Under the pieces are notes generated by a model. That model was not told where the DNA came from and did no database searches. It saw only the letters and a list, made by a program, of their open reading frames with translations. The translations under genes were made by a program, and so were the position numbers. Shown here piece by piece: positions 32,599 to 42,061 of a stretch of 64,000 bases of DNA. Numbering within the stretch: position 1 is the first letter of the stretch; each line of letters starts with the position of its first letter. This DNA comes from JAUIAI01 sp050633665 (lineage in GTDB: Bacteria; Pseudomonadota; Gammaproteobacteria; Burkholderiales; Burkholderiaceae_E). The DNA is taken from assembly GCA_050633665.1 (NCBI GenBank), contig JBOEGY010000006.1:1-64000 (forward strand). The letters run 5' to 3'.

Positions 32599-34713
32599 TT
32601 GAACTCGAAATCCAGACCCCCCCGTGAGTACAAGCGCATGCTTACCGGCCAAGGCCGGTACGTCAGTGATGTGCGCCTTGATGATGCTCTGGTCGTAACC
32701 TTTGTCAGGTCAGCCGTAGCCAGCGCAACGATTTTGTCGCTTGATCTGGAGGCGGCACGATGCGTTGCGGGTGTGCATGCGATTTTCACCGGCTCTGATC
32801 TCAGGATGCTGGGCGAGCTGCCTGTGAATCCAGTCCTGGATACGAACCGCTTGCCTGGGTACCCGGTGCTGGCCGTTGATCAAGTCCTGGCGGTTGGCCA
32901 GCCAGTGGTGGCGATCGTTGCTTCCAGTGAGCAGGCAGGCCTGGATGCCGCCGATCTTGTTGTGGTTGAGCTCGAAGAATCGCACCCGAGTCTGTTCAGT
33001 GAGACGGCATCAACCACACCTTGTTTTGCCCGGACCTGGGCGACAGGTGACGACGAGCAGGTGTTCCGTGACGCAGACCATATTGTCAGCGCCCGGGTCG
33101 AACATCCCAGACTGGTTCCCCTGTCGATGGAGCCCAGAGCAATAGCTGTAGCGTTTGATGCCGACTCGGATGGACTGACCATCTGGTTGTCTTCGCAGAC
33201 GCCTCATCGGGCGCGTCATCATCTCGCCAGGATACTCTCGGTTGAACCCACCCGCCTGAGAGTTATATCGCCGGATGTTGGCGGGGCGTTCGGGTTGAAG
33301 GCTTCGCTGTATCCCGAGGAAGTGTTCGTTGTGTGGGCGGCAATCATCCTCAAACGATCAGTCCGATGGTCGGCGAGTCGCAGTGAAGACTTTCTTTCCG
33401 CGACCCATGGCCGGGGTGGTGTCACTCTCGGCGAGCTTGCCGTTAGTGGGGCCGGACAGTTTCTGGGATTGCGGGCAGAGATTCACATGCCGTTAGGCCA
33501 CTGGCTGCCGAACAGCGCGGCAATACCGGCCTGGAATGCGGCTCGAATTCTGCCCGGGCCGTATCAGGTACCGACGGTGAGCATCGGCACCGAGGCGGTG
33601 CTGAGCAATACGGCCGCTGTTGGTATTTATCGCGGTGCAGGTCGGCCGGAAGCGGCTGCGTTGATGGAGCAACTGGTCGAGCGTGCAGCGCTGGCAACAG
33701 GGCTCGATTCATTCGAGATCCGCCGGCGAAATCTGATTCGCAGCGAGCAGATGCCCTATGACGGGCCGACCGGGATCCGAATTGATTCGGGGCGTTATCA
33801 CGAGGCGCTTGAGATGCTCAAGGCAGAAGCCTCCTATGATCAACTGCAGGAAGCATTAAGCCGTCGGCGCGACGCCGGCGAACTGGTCGGGGCTGGCCTG
33901 GCGGTTTTCATTGAGCCCTGCGGCACCGGCTGGGAAAGCGCAAGAGTCTGTATCGATCAGGCCGGTAGCATTACGGCTTTTACCGGGGGCAGTTCGCAGG
34001 GTCAGGGGCGCGAAACCGCCTACGCGAAAATTGTTGCCGACCAGCTGGGCGTGGATTCACAGACGGTGACGGTTGTCCATGGTGATACCGCGCGCTGCCC
34101 GGACGGTATCGGCGCGCTGGCCAGCCGCAGCACGGCGATCGGAGGCAGTGCCATGCAGGAGGCAGCCAGGCGTGCCAGCGTCGCGCTTGGCGCCGGTGAT
34201 CAACCGGATGCCATCAGCAAGGAAGTCGTTTATGAGCCGGACGGTGAAGCCTGGGGGTACGGACTCTTTCTGGCGGTTGTGGCGGTCGACGGGGAGACTG
34301 GTCGGGTAAGTCTGGAACAGATCGTGGTGGTCGATGATATTGGCGCGGTGGTGAACAAGGACCTTGTCCGTGGGCAGATTCTGGGCGGCATTGCACAAGG
34401 GGTGGGGGAGGCACTGTTTGAGCGCGTGGTCTATGACCACGACGGCCAGCTGCTAACAGGCTCCCTGATGGACTATGCGGTGCCGCGCGCTGCAGACATG
34501 CCGCCTGTCACGATCAAGTCGCTCGAAACTCGCTCTCCGTTTAACGGGCTCGGCGCCAAAGGCGTCGGTGAAGCGGGCACGATAGGGGCGCCGGCTGCTA
34601 TTGCCAATGCGCTGCACAACGCCTTGTCCGACTATGATGTGAGGTCGCTATCCATGCCGTTCACGAGTGTCAAAGTCTGGCAGATTCTGCAAACGCTGAA
34701 GTCAGGAAACTGA
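32599..34713 (+). CDS. Xanthine dehydrogenase-family molybdopterin-binding subunit
   Basis: A 704-residue large subunit of the molybdenum hydroxylase family (CoxL/XdhB type). N-terminal motif REYKRMLTGQGRYVSDVRL; Moco-binding segments VGGAFGLKASLYPEE, GIYRGAGRPEAAAL and GGSSQGQGRETAYAKI; catalytic Glu in GAKGVGEAGTIGAP. Starts at a TTG with no clear ribosome site, so the start is uncertain. The FAD and 2Fe-2S partner subunits are not adjacent and not in the window. Followed after 3 nt by a DHDPS-family gene, so the pair is likely one operon. Substrate (an N-heterocycle or aldehyde) unknown; proximity to quinolinate enzymes is suggestive only. Confidence 0.9.
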   Translation: MNSKSRPPREYKRMLTGQGRYVSDVRLDDALVVTFVRSAVASATILSLDLEAARCVAGVHAIFTGSDLRMLGELPVNPVLDTNRLPGYPVLAVDQVLAVGQPVVAIVASSEQAGLDAADLVVVELEESHPSLFSETASTTPCFARTWATGDDEQVFRDADHIVSARVEHPRLVPLSMEPRAIAVAFDADSDGLTIWLSSQTPHRARHHLARILSVEPTRLRVISPDVGGAFGLKASLYPEEVFVVWAAIILKRSVRWSASRSEDFLSATHGRGGVTLGELAVSGAGQFLGLRAEIHMPLGHWLPNSAAIPAWNAARILPGPYQVPTVSIGTEAVLSNTAAVGIYRGAGRPEAAALMEQLVERAALATGLDSFEIRRRNLIRSEQMPYDGPTGIRIDSGRYHEALEMLKAEASYDQLQEALSRRRDAGELVGAGLAVFIEPCGTGWESARVCIDQAGSITAFTGGSSQGQGRETAYAKIVADQLGVDSQTVTVVHGDTARCPDGIGALASRSTAIGGSAMQEAARRASVALGAGDQPDAISKEVVYEPDGEAWGYGLFLAVVAVDGETGRVSLEQIVVVDDIGAVVNKDLVRGQILGGIAQGVGEALFERVVYDHDGQLLTGSLMDYAVPRAADMPPVTIKSLETRSPFNGLGAKGVGEAGTIGAPAAIANALHNALSDYDVRSLSMPFTSVKVWQILQTLKSGN

Positions 34714-34716
34714 GTC

Positions 34717-35679
34717 ATGAAATACAAGAAAAACGAAGCCAAAGAGTATTCACGCGAAAACATGAAGGGAGTCTGGGCCGCTGCGCTGAATCCGATGAAT
34801 CCTGACTTTAGTCTCAACGAGGTTGGGTTGCGCCGGAATATTCGTCACTGGATTGACGACTTGAAGATTCAGGGTCTGTTCATTGCCGGAAAACAGGGCG
34901 AGTTTTTCTCGATGTCGGTCGCCGAACGAAAAGCGAATTTTGATGTTGCGGTCGATGAGTGCGGCACAGGGGCCGGCACCATAATGTCTTGCTCTGACCA
35001 GAATCTGGATACGGTGATTGAGTTGGCCAGGCATGCCCAGCAGATCGGCGCGGACTATATCGTGGTGCATGCGCCGGTATTGCATTTTATTCAAGACCGG
35101 GATGAAACCCTTTATAACTATTACAAGACTATTTGCGACCATGTCGATATTGGCATCGCTTTGTGGAGTCATCCCGATAGCGGTTATCTGATGAGTCCCG
35201 GATTGTGCGCGCGCCTGGCGGATCTGCCCAATATCATGGCAATCAAGTATTCGGTGCCGCGCGACATGTATCGGGAGCTCACTGAGTTGGCGGGTGACAA
35301 AATTCTGGTTAGTACGGCCTCTGAGGATGAATGGCTGGACAACATCATTGAGTTGAACTGGCAGTTGTATCTTTGTTCCTCGCCACCGTATCTGCTACAA
35401 ACCAAGCACGATCTGCGCATGCACGAGTACACAGAGCTGGCTTTTGCAGGAAATACCGCACAAGCCAGGAAAATAAAAGAGAGCCTCGAGCCGGTGCGCC
35501 AGGCGCTCAAAACCACTCGCCCGGGCGGCAAACCGCAGGCTCACCAAAAGTACTGGCAGGAACTACTGGGTCAGGCGGGAGGGCCGGTACGACAGCCTTT
35601 GCTGCAAATGACGGAGCATGAAAAAGCGGTGACCCGGGCTGCTTTCGAACAGTGCGGATTGGTTCACCAATCTGCCTAG
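34717..35679 (+). CDS. Dihydrodipicolinate synthase/N-acetylneuraminate lyase family protein
   Basis: A 320-residue TIM-barrel aldolase or hydratase. The Schiff-base Lys is in NIMAIKYSVPRDM and the pyruvate carboxylate-binding GxxGE loop is GKQGEFFSMS. The conserved PYY motif carrying the catalytic Tyr is replaced by HAPVLHF, so it is unlikely to be true DapA. Subgroups with related changes act as hydratase-aldolases on aromatic degradation products or as amidohydrolase-type lyases. Co-transcribed with the molybdenum hydroxylase subunit (3 nt gap). Confidence 0.87.
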   Translation: MKYKKNEAKEYSRENMKGVWAAALNPMNPDFSLNEVGLRRNIRHWIDDLKIQGLFIAGKQGEFFSMSVAERKANFDVAVDECGTGAGTIMSCSDQNLDTVIELARHAQQIGADYIVVHAPVLHFIQDRDETLYNYYKTICDHVDIGIALWSHPDSGYLMSPGLCARLADLPNIMAIKYSVPRDMYRELTELAGDKILVSTASEDEWLDNIIELNWQLYLCSSPPYLLQTKHDLRMHEYTELAFAGNTAQARKIKESLEPVRQALKTTRPGGKPQAHQKYWQELLGQAGGPVRQPLLQMTEHEKAVTRAAFEQCGLVHQSA

Positions 35680-35783
35680 TATCAACGCAGGTGATAACAG
35701 TAATCACGAACATTCATTGGATTTATCAGGCAGCGCCATCAACAATCGTGACTTGATCGTTTCACACGAATTCAGGAGTCATC

Positions 35784-36401
35784 ATGAAAGTTTCGAATGC
35801 TCTGCTTGGTCTTGCTGTTACCGCCGCCGTTTCTATTGCAACGAGTGCTCCGGCCATTGCCGCCGAACTAACACCGGATCTTCAGGCCAGCGCGTCACTC
35901 GGTAACCATCCGGCAGTGATTGTCGCCAAGAGAACCCCCGGTTTCGATCCGGCTGCTCATCGTTATCGGCATCCGGCCGGAGGTGAAGCAATCGCCCCGG
36001 CTGCAACGAATACGATTGCCGATTCCTTTAGCAATGGCTATGTTCATGTTGCGGACGGTGTGGGTGCCGCGCAAGCGCAGGCGATGCTGCAAGTGGTTGC
36101 CCGTCATGTCGCGCAGACGGGACTGGGTGGTGTGGCTCATGCCCTGCCACACTTGACGGTCCGGGTGCGCGCGAGTTACGTCATTGAAGACAAAGTTATC
36201 ACTGAAGTGCAACGCAGCGGCCGCTTTGACGGTCAGTATCAAGGGGTCAGTGGTCACGGCGGCCTGGTGAGTGAGTCGCGGATGGAGATCTACCAGATTG
36301 CCGATGGCAAAGTGGTCGAGAACTGGACTGCTGTTGGTGCGCCCAGCATTGAACAGCAATTGGCCTGGGCTGTTGAAGGCAGTAGTCAGTTGGCCGAATG
36401 A
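35784..36401 (+). CDS. Exported NTF2/SnoaL-like protein
   Basis: A 205-residue protein with an AGGAG site 5 nt before the ATG and a signal peptide (residues about 1-26, cleaved after PAIAA). The C-terminal part (SGRFDGQYQGVSGHGGLVSE, then MEIYQIADGKVVENWTAVG) fits the end of SnoaL-like polyketide cyclase/ester-hydrolase NTF2 folds, including the dGKvvenW motif. Most such proteins are cytosolic; the signal peptide makes this a periplasmic version. Function unknown. Confidence 0.75.
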   Translation: MKVSNALLGLAVTAAVSIATSAPAIAAELTPDLQASASLGNHPAVIVAKRTPGFDPAAHRYRHPAGGEAIAPAATNTIADSFSNGYVHVADGVGAAQAQAMLQVVARHVAQTGLGGVAHALPHLTVRVRASYVIEDKVITEVQRSGRFDGQYQGVSGHGGLVSESRMEIYQIADGKVVENWTAVGAPSIEQQLAWAVEGSSQLAE

Positions 36402-36461
36402 GTTAATTTAGGTCTCCGGAGTGAGCCGAAGTAGTATTAGGTTCAACTACCGGAGACTGAA

Positions 36462-37700
36462 ATGGCCTTACCCCGGTCGGGGTCCTCGTGGCAGGATCTG
36501 GACAAACAACTGGACGCTGCCAGGGCGGACGATGTTGACTGGCGACGCGGCCGGGTCGGCGTCTATATCCATTACGGCGGGGAAGATGTTCTCGAGGTGG
36601 CCAAGCAGGCCTACCTGAAGTATTTCTCAGAGAACGGACTTGGACCGCGTGCGTTTCCCAGTCTGGCCCGATTTGAGCGCGAAGTCATTGCGATGACGCT
36701 CGATCTGCTTGGCGGCGGCCCCGAGGCAACCGGAGCAATGACAACCGGTGGCACAGAAAGCATTTTCCTGGTGGTACGGGCGGCGCGTGAATGGGCTCAG
36801 CGGCACCGCCCGCAAATTACCTGCCCTGAAATTCTTCTCGCCCGAACGGCTCATCCCGCGTTCAACAAGGCGGCTGATTTTTTCGGGATGCGAGTGCGAC
36901 GTATCGCGCCCGGAGCCGATTACCGGGCCGACCCGGTGGCAATGGATGCCGCGGTCACTCCCGATACCATCATGGTGGTAGGCTCAGCGCCCGCGTATCC
37001 ACATGGCGTGATGGACCCAATCCAGGCGCTGGCCGCGCTGGCAGAAAAACACGATCTGTGGATGCACGTCGATGCTTGTGTGGGCGGTTTTATTGCACCG
37101 TTTGCCCGTCGTCTCGGCATTGCAATTGAAGCATTTGATTTCAGCGTCAACGGCGTTCGCTCAATGAGCGCTGACTTGCACAAGTACGGCTACGCAGCGA
37201 AAGGCGCCTCAACCGTGTTGTACCGCGACGCCGAGAGCTTCGCCTGCCAGGCGTATGAATTCGATGACTGGCCAAGCGGTATCTATAGTACAAACACGCT
37301 CGTTGGCACGCGTCCGGGTGGCGCTATCGCCGCGGCCTGGGCGGTCATGAACTATCTGGGCGAATCCGGTTATCTGAAAATCACCGATCGGGTGCTGGCG
37401 ATCCGCCAGGCGATAGAACAAGGCGTGGGCGAATTGGGCATGACTGTCTATGGCAATCCGCAGCTCGGCATCATTGCCTATGGCTCTGCCGAGGGGAATA
37501 CCGGCGCGATTGCAGACAAGCTCGCCAGCCGGGGTTGGTTTGTCGGCCGTTTGCGTGAACCAGTGGCCATTCACTTAATGCTTAATCTCACCCATGAGCC
37601 GATTGTCGATGACTATCTTGCTGACCTGAAGTGGGCGATTCAGGAATGCGCTGGAATCAAAGACAACGCTTCTGGAGCCGGCAATGCCCGCTACTCCTGA
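36462..37700 (+). CDS. PLP-dependent lyase/decarboxylase, sphingosine-1-phosphate lyase-like
   Basis: A 412-residue group II fold-type I PLP enzyme with GGAGA 5 nt before the ATG. The PLP Lys is in RSMSADLHKYGYAAKG, close to the SADTHKYGYAPKG motif of eukaryotic sphingosine-1-phosphate lyase. Other matches: AMTTGGTESIFLVV, MHVDACVGGFIAPF and SGIYSTNTLVGTRPGG. Glutamate/tyrosine decarboxylases share the fold but differ at the Lys motif. The N-terminal membrane anchor of the eukaryotic lyase is absent. No sphingolipid synthesis gene is seen here, so substrate remains open. Confidence 0.85.
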   Translation: MALPRSGSSWQDLDKQLDAARADDVDWRRGRVGVYIHYGGEDVLEVAKQAYLKYFSENGLGPRAFPSLARFEREVIAMTLDLLGGGPEATGAMTTGGTESIFLVVRAAREWAQRHRPQITCPEILLARTAHPAFNKAADFFGMRVRRIAPGADYRADPVAMDAAVTPDTIMVVGSAPAYPHGVMDPIQALAALAEKHDLWMHVDACVGGFIAPFARRLGIAIEAFDFSVNGVRSMSADLHKYGYAAKGASTVLYRDAESFACQAYEFDDWPSGIYSTNTLVGTRPGGAIAAAWAVMNYLGESGYLKITDRVLAIRQAIEQGVGELGMTVYGNPQLGIIAYGSAEGNTGAIADKLASRGWFVGRLREPVAIHLMLNLTHEPIVDDYLADLKWAIQECAGIKDNASGAGNARYS

Positions 37701-37733
37701 AAAGCTGTTACTGCCAAACCCGGTCAGGCAGCT

Positions 37734-38186
37734 ATGACCATCTGGGTTGATGCGGACGCGTGTCCGGTTGTGATCAAAGAGGTGTTGTTTCGCGCGGCAC
37801 AGAGAACAGCTACCCGGCTGACGCTGGTGGCGAATCAGGTTTTGTCTGTGCCACCGTCGCCTTACATCAGTTTCTTGCAGGTGCCCCGAGGCTTCGATGT
37901 TGCCGATGATGAAATCGTCAAGCGCCTGGCGCCCGGCGACCTGGTGATTACCAGCGACATTCCGCTCGCGGCCGAAGTGATTGCCGGGCAAGGCAAGGCG
38001 TTGAGTCCACGCGGAGAAATGTTCTCCGAACAAACGATCAGTGCGCAACTGACGATGCGTGACCTGATGGACACGCTGCGTTCCAGTGGCATTGAAACCG
38101 GTGGACCGCCTCCGTTGAATCAGCGGGATCGAAACGCATTTGCCAGCCATCTGGACAAATACCTCGCGGGCCTGCCCAGCTCCTGA
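37734..38186 (+). CDS. yaiI: YaiI/YqxD family protein (UPF0178)
   Basis: A 150-residue PIN-like protein. Conserved acidic residues are at the start (MTIWVDADACPVVIKEVLFR), then ANQVLSVPPSP, VADDEIVKRL, VITSDIPLAAEVI and the C-terminal GPPPLNQRDRNAFASHLD. Length and all motifs fit UPF0178. Function unknown; nuclease activity has been suggested from fold. 33 nt after the PLP lyase stop on the same strand. Confidence 0.95.
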   Translation: MTIWVDADACPVVIKEVLFRAAQRTATRLTLVANQVLSVPPSPYISFLQVPRGFDVADDEIVKRLAPGDLVITSDIPLAAEVIAGQGKALSPRGEMFSEQTISAQLTMRDLMDTLRSSGIETGGPPPLNQRDRNAFASHLDKYLAGLPSS

Positions 38187-38192
38187 GGCTTC

Positions 38193-38930
38193 TTACCTGC
38201 CGTTCTGTTTGCGCCAATCGGCGAACTGCTCAACGGTATCCGGGTTGGTCGGTGGATAAAGACCGGCAATTGAGGCACCGTTGGTAACGCGCTCAGTCAC
38301 AAAGTCTTCAAAGCTTGTCATTTCGGTGCCTTCTGCTGCAATTTCATCGGCGATCTCTAGCGGCACGACAACAACGCCGTCTTGATCGCCCACCAGCACA
38401 TCGCCAGGGAATACGGCGACATCCCCACAGGCAATGGCGCCGTTCAGCTCAATTGCCTGGTGAAGTGTCAGATTGGTCGGTGCGGACGGCCGATGGTGAT
38501 AACACGGAATATCCAGTGCGGCGATTTCGCCCGAGTCTCTGAAGCCTCCGTCTGTGACGACGCCGGCAACTCCACGGGTCATCATCCGGGTAACCAGTAT
38601 CGAACCGGCAGAAGCCGCCCGGGCGTCTTTGCGACTGTCCATCACCATCACATATCCGGGCGGGCATTGCTCTACCCCGACTCGCTGTGGGTGGTCCGGA
38701 TCCTGAAAAACCGAAATCGGGTTCAGGTCTTCGCGGGCCGGAATGTACCTTAAGGTATAGGCCTGACCGACCATATTCTGTTTGTATTCAGCCAGTGGCG
38801 AGACTGACTGAATGAACTGGTTGCGCAAACCGCGTTTGAATAAAGCAGTGCACAGCGTAGCGGTACTGATCAGGCGCAGTGCTTCTCGGGTTTGCGGGTC
38901 AAGCGGTTGATGGGACTGGGTCTGTGTCAT
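38193..38930 (-). CDS. RraA-like family protein (4-hydroxy-4-methyl-2-oxoglutarate aldolase-like)
   Basis: A 245-residue RraA-fold protein: GSILVTRMMTRGVAGVVTDG, FRDSGEIAALDIPCY and PGDVLVGDQDGVVVVPL. In this family the same fold serves as oxaloacetate decarboxylase/HMG aldolase or as the RNase E inhibitor RraA. The longer N-terminal region (about 50 residues more than E. coli RraA) points to the catabolic aldolase group. Divergent from an MFS transporter. Confidence 0.9.
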   Translation of the reverse strand: MTQTQSHQPLDPQTREALRLISTATLCTALFKRGLRNQFIQSVSPLAEYKQNMVGQAYTLRYIPAREDLNPISVFQDPDHPQRVGVEQCPPGYVMVMDSRKDARAASAGSILVTRMMTRGVAGVVTDGGFRDSGEIAALDIPCYHHRPSAPTNLTLHQAIELNGAIACGDVAVFPGDVLVGDQDGVVVVPLEIADEIAAEGTEMTSFEDFVTERVTNGASIAGLYPPTNPDTVEQFADWRKQNGR

Positions 38931-38989
38931 GGATTCGTCTCTTCCGGGTAAGTCGTACTATTGCACCATGCTGACTGTTCGATCGCCTC

Positions 38990-40177
38990 GTGGGCTCATC
39001 TGATTCGCCAACCAGAACCTGGCTGATTGTTGCCGGACTGGCGCTCGGCACCGCCATCAGCAACGGGTTTGCCCGGTTTGCTTATGGCTTGATCTTACCC
39101 GCTATGCGCGATGATCTCGGCTGGACTTACACCCAGGCTGGCTGGATCAACACAGCAAACGCCATTGGCTACCTGGCCGGCGCACTACTCGGGCTGGCCA
39201 TGATCAACCGCCTGGGAGCGGCCCGGCTGTTCAATGTTGGCATGGTGTTCATTGCGCTGGCGCTGTTTTGCTCCGGCCTGACCCGCGACTTCTGGTTGCT
39301 GACATTTTGGCGGGTTGTCGCAGGTATCGGCGGTGCACCGGTGTTTATTGCTGCCGGTGCTCTGGCTTCCGCCTTGTTCACCGACCACCCGTCCCGAAAC
39401 GCGCTTGCCATTGCTGTCTGCCTGGCCGGCGGTGGCGGGGCGGGGATGTTTTTGTCAGGGGTTGCGATCCCAGTGGTGCTTGAGCGATGGACTGTGTCGG
39501 CCTGGCCGCAAGTCTGGATGTTGCTTGGCGTCGCAAGCGCGGTCGCAATCTGGCCATCCTGGCTTGCCACCCGCTCGCTGCATTCTCCGGCCGGACAACA
39601 AGAAACCGACAGTCTGGACTGGTCGTCGGTCAGGCCGGTGATGCCTGCGCTGCTCAGCTACGGGTTGTTTGGCGTCGGTTATATCGTCTATCTGACGTTC
39701 CTGGTTGCCTGGATGAAGAATCAGGGTGCTCAGCCTCTACTGGTTGCGCTGACCTGGGCAGTCATCAGCATTATGGTGATTGCATCGCCGTTTATCTGGC
39801 GGTCCGTACTGGCCCGGGCGCAAAAAGGAGGCGCATTGTTTCTGGCATGTCTGACCAGTGGGGTGGCTGTTTTTCTGCCGCTACTGCTGCCGACGACGGT
39901 GGGTATCGTCTTGTCGGCTGCACTGTTTGGCGGTTCATTTTTTATTGCGCCAACTGCCGCCACCAGTTTTTCCCGCAAGCGTTTCCCGGCTTCGCAATGG
40001 GGCGGGGCGATGGCTTTGTTTACGGTCGTCTTTGCCGCCGGGCAGATTATCGGGCCCGTAGCCGCGGGGGCACTGGCCGACTCGATGGGTGATGTCACGC
40101 CGGGTCTGGTCTTTGCCGGCGCGGTCTTACTGCTCAGTGCTATAACCGCTCTGATGCAGCGGGCAGTGCGTTCTTAG
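38990..40177 (+). CDS. MFS transporter, YbfB/YjiJ type
   Basis: A 395-residue protein with about 12 membrane segments; begins at GTG. The first segment has the subgroup signature GLALGTAISNGFARFAYGLI followed by LPAMRDDLGWTYTQAGWIN. Substrate unknown; sits among catabolic genes and is divergent from the RraA-like aldolase, so organic acid uptake is possible. Confidence 0.9.
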   Translation: MGSSDSPTRTWLIVAGLALGTAISNGFARFAYGLILPAMRDDLGWTYTQAGWINTANAIGYLAGALLGLAMINRLGAARLFNVGMVFIALALFCSGLTRDFWLLTFWRVVAGIGGAPVFIAAGALASALFTDHPSRNALAIAVCLAGGGGAGMFLSGVAIPVVLERWTVSAWPQVWMLLGVASAVAIWPSWLATRSLHSPAGQQETDSLDWSSVRPVMPALLSYGLFGVGYIVYLTFLVAWMKNQGAQPLLVALTWAVISIMVIASPFIWRSVLARAQKGGALFLACLTSGVAVFLPLLLPTTVGIVLSAALFGGSFFIAPTAATSFSRKRFPASQWGGAMALFTVVFAAGQIIGPVAAGALADSMGDVTPGLVFAGAVLLLSAITALMQRAVRS

Positions 40178-40285
40178 AGGGCAGTCCGGCGGGTCGATTC
40201 AGGCGCCGGCGTATGCTCGTGCTACCTTTTGGCTGTTAGCGGGTCTGGCGAGAAGCCAGGCTCCGGGTGCAAAGGAGAGACAGCG

Positions 40286-42061
40286 GTGGATCAGCAAACC
40301 TATCAGTGTGATGTTCTTGTCGTTGGCTCCGGCGCGGGTGGATTGTCCTGCGCGGCAGCGGCAGCCCACAAGGGATTAAAAGTCCTGGTGGTTGAAAAAG
40401 AGCATGTGTTTGGCGGCACCACGGCCCGGTCGGGTGGTTGGCTCTGGGTGCCCAACAATGCGCCGGCAAAACGCGCCGGTGTACAGGACAGCGTTGATAA
40501 AGCCCGAAGCTACCTGCAACATGAGGCGGGCGAGCATTTTGACGCTGCGCGGGTTGATGCTTATCTGGACGCTGGCCCCAAAGCGGTTGATTTCTTTGAG
40601 CAGAAAACCCGGCTTCAGTTTGACCTTGGCCCGGCGTTCGCCGACTATCATCCCACAGCACCAGGTGGCATGGACGGCGGTCGTTCGATTGTTGCGCGGC
40701 CGTTCGATGGGCGCGAGCTGGGTGATGAGATAAAGCGTTTGCGCAAGCCGTTGGCCGAGATCACGTTTCTGGGCATGATGATTGGAACCGGTAAGGAGTT
40801 GCTGCATTTTTTCAATGTCACGCGCTCCGCGGTGTCGGCGCTGTTTGTGGTTGGTCTGCTCTTCAAATATCTGCGCGACCTGGCGTTTCACGGCCGTTCG
40901 ATGCGCCTGATGAACGGTAATGCGCTGGTTGCCCGGTTAGCCCGCTCGTGTTTTGACCAGGGGGTCAGTTTGTGGACCCGCGCTCCGGTAAGCCACCTCC
41001 GGAAAGACTCATCGGGGCGAATCGTTGGGGCGACGGTTCATACCGCAAACGGCGATGTTCAAGTGCAGGCGTCACGCGGTGTTGTCCTTGCCGCTGGCGG
41101 GTTTCCGCAAGACCCGGTGCGCCGCCGCGATATGTTCGATCATGCGCCCAGTGGCTATGAACATACCTCACCGGCACCGCCGGGCAACACCGGCGATGGC
41201 TTGCGACTGGGCGAAAGCGTTGGCGGCTCCGTTGATCAGAGTCTGCCTAACGCCGCAGCCTGGGTGCCTGTCTCACGCCCGACGATGTTCGATGGATCGC
41301 GAGGCGTCTTTCCGCATTTCGTTGACCGCTCAAAACCCGGCGTGATCGCGGTAACACGGTCGGGCCGGCGCTTTTGCAATGAGGCGAACAGCTATCACGA
41401 CTTCGGTCAGTCAATGGTGGCGCGCTGTACGCAAGAGGGAACCGAGATCTGCGCCTTTTTCGTGGTGGATCACAAAACCCTGCGTAAGTATGGTCTCGGC
41501 TATGTCAAACCGGCGCCAGTGCCTTTGTCGCGCCACCTGAAGTCGGGCTATTTGCACAAAGGCGAGACGCTGGCCGCTCTGGCACTGGACTTTGGAGCTG
41601 ACCCGGCTGCGCTGGAGCAAACCGTGTCTGAATTTAATCGGCATGCGGTTAACGGAGAAGACCCGCAGTTCGGTCGCGGCTCCAATGCCTATAACCGTTC
41701 GCTGGGCGATCCCGAACATCAACCCAATCCCTGCGTGGCGCCGATCATCCAGGGGCCATTTTATGCGGTGAAACTGGTCATGGGCGACCTCGGGACGTTT
41801 GCCGGCTTGCGGTGTAATCAACATGCCCAGGTACTGGCTGGTTCATCGCAAACGCCGGTGCCTGGTTTGTATGCTTGTGGCAATGATGCGGCCAGTATCA
41901 TGGGCGGCAACTATCCCGGTGGCGGTATCACACTGGGCCCGGCGGTGACATTCGGCTATATCGCCGCAACCCATCTGGCAACTGAGGCGGCCGATGAACA
42001 CACCGCGGCCGCGCCTGAGGCTGATGCACTGGCCGGTGCCGCTGACCGTCCGAAAAGCTAA
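40286..42061 (+). CDS. FAD-dependent oxidoreductase (fumarate reductase/3-ketosteroid dehydrogenase family)
   Basis: Start at the GTG at 40286, with AAGGAGA 7 nt upstream; the frame extends 19 codons further without support. The 591-residue flavoprotein has the dinucleotide fold CDVLVVGSGAGGLSCAAAAA, the FAD_binding_2 motif FGGTTARSGGWLWVPNN and the C-terminal FAD block NYPGGGITLGPAVTFGYIAA. The FGGTTA(x)SGG segment is shared by 3-ketosteroid delta-1-dehydrogenases and related enzymes, but steroid activity cannot be assumed. No partner flavocytochrome. Confidence 0.9.
   Translation: MDQQTYQCDVLVVGSGAGGLSCAAAAAHKGLKVLVVEKEHVFGGTTARSGGWLWVPNNAPAKRAGVQDSVDKARSYLQHEAGEHFDAARVDAYLDAGPKAVDFFEQKTRLQFDLGPAFADYHPTAPGGMDGGRSIVARPFDGRELGDEIKRLRKPLAEITFLGMMIGTGKELLHFFNVTRSAVSALFVVGLLFKYLRDLAFHGRSMRLMNGNALVARLARSCFDQGVSLWTRAPVSHLRKDSSGRIVGATVHTANGDVQVQASRGVVLAAGGFPQDPVRRRDMFDHAPSGYEHTSPAPPGNTGDGLRLGESVGGSVDQSLPNAAAWVPVSRPTMFDGSRGVFPHFVDRSKPGVIAVTRSGRRFCNEANSYHDFGQSMVARCTQEGTEICAFFVVDHKTLRKYGLGYVKPAPVPLSRHLKSGYLHKGETLAALALDFGADPAALEQTVSEFNRHAVNGEDPQFGRGSNAYNRSLGDPEHQPNPCVAPIIQGPFYAVKLVMGDLGTFAGLRCNQHAQVLAGSSQTPVPGLYACGNDAASIMGGNYPGGGITLGPAVTFGYIAATHLATEAADEHTAAAPEADALAGAADRPKS

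Noticed and set aside
34717..35679. Annotation as dapA (4-hydroxy-tetrahydrodipicolinate synthase)
   Set aside because: The catalytic Tyr motif is replaced and there is no lysine-pathway context.
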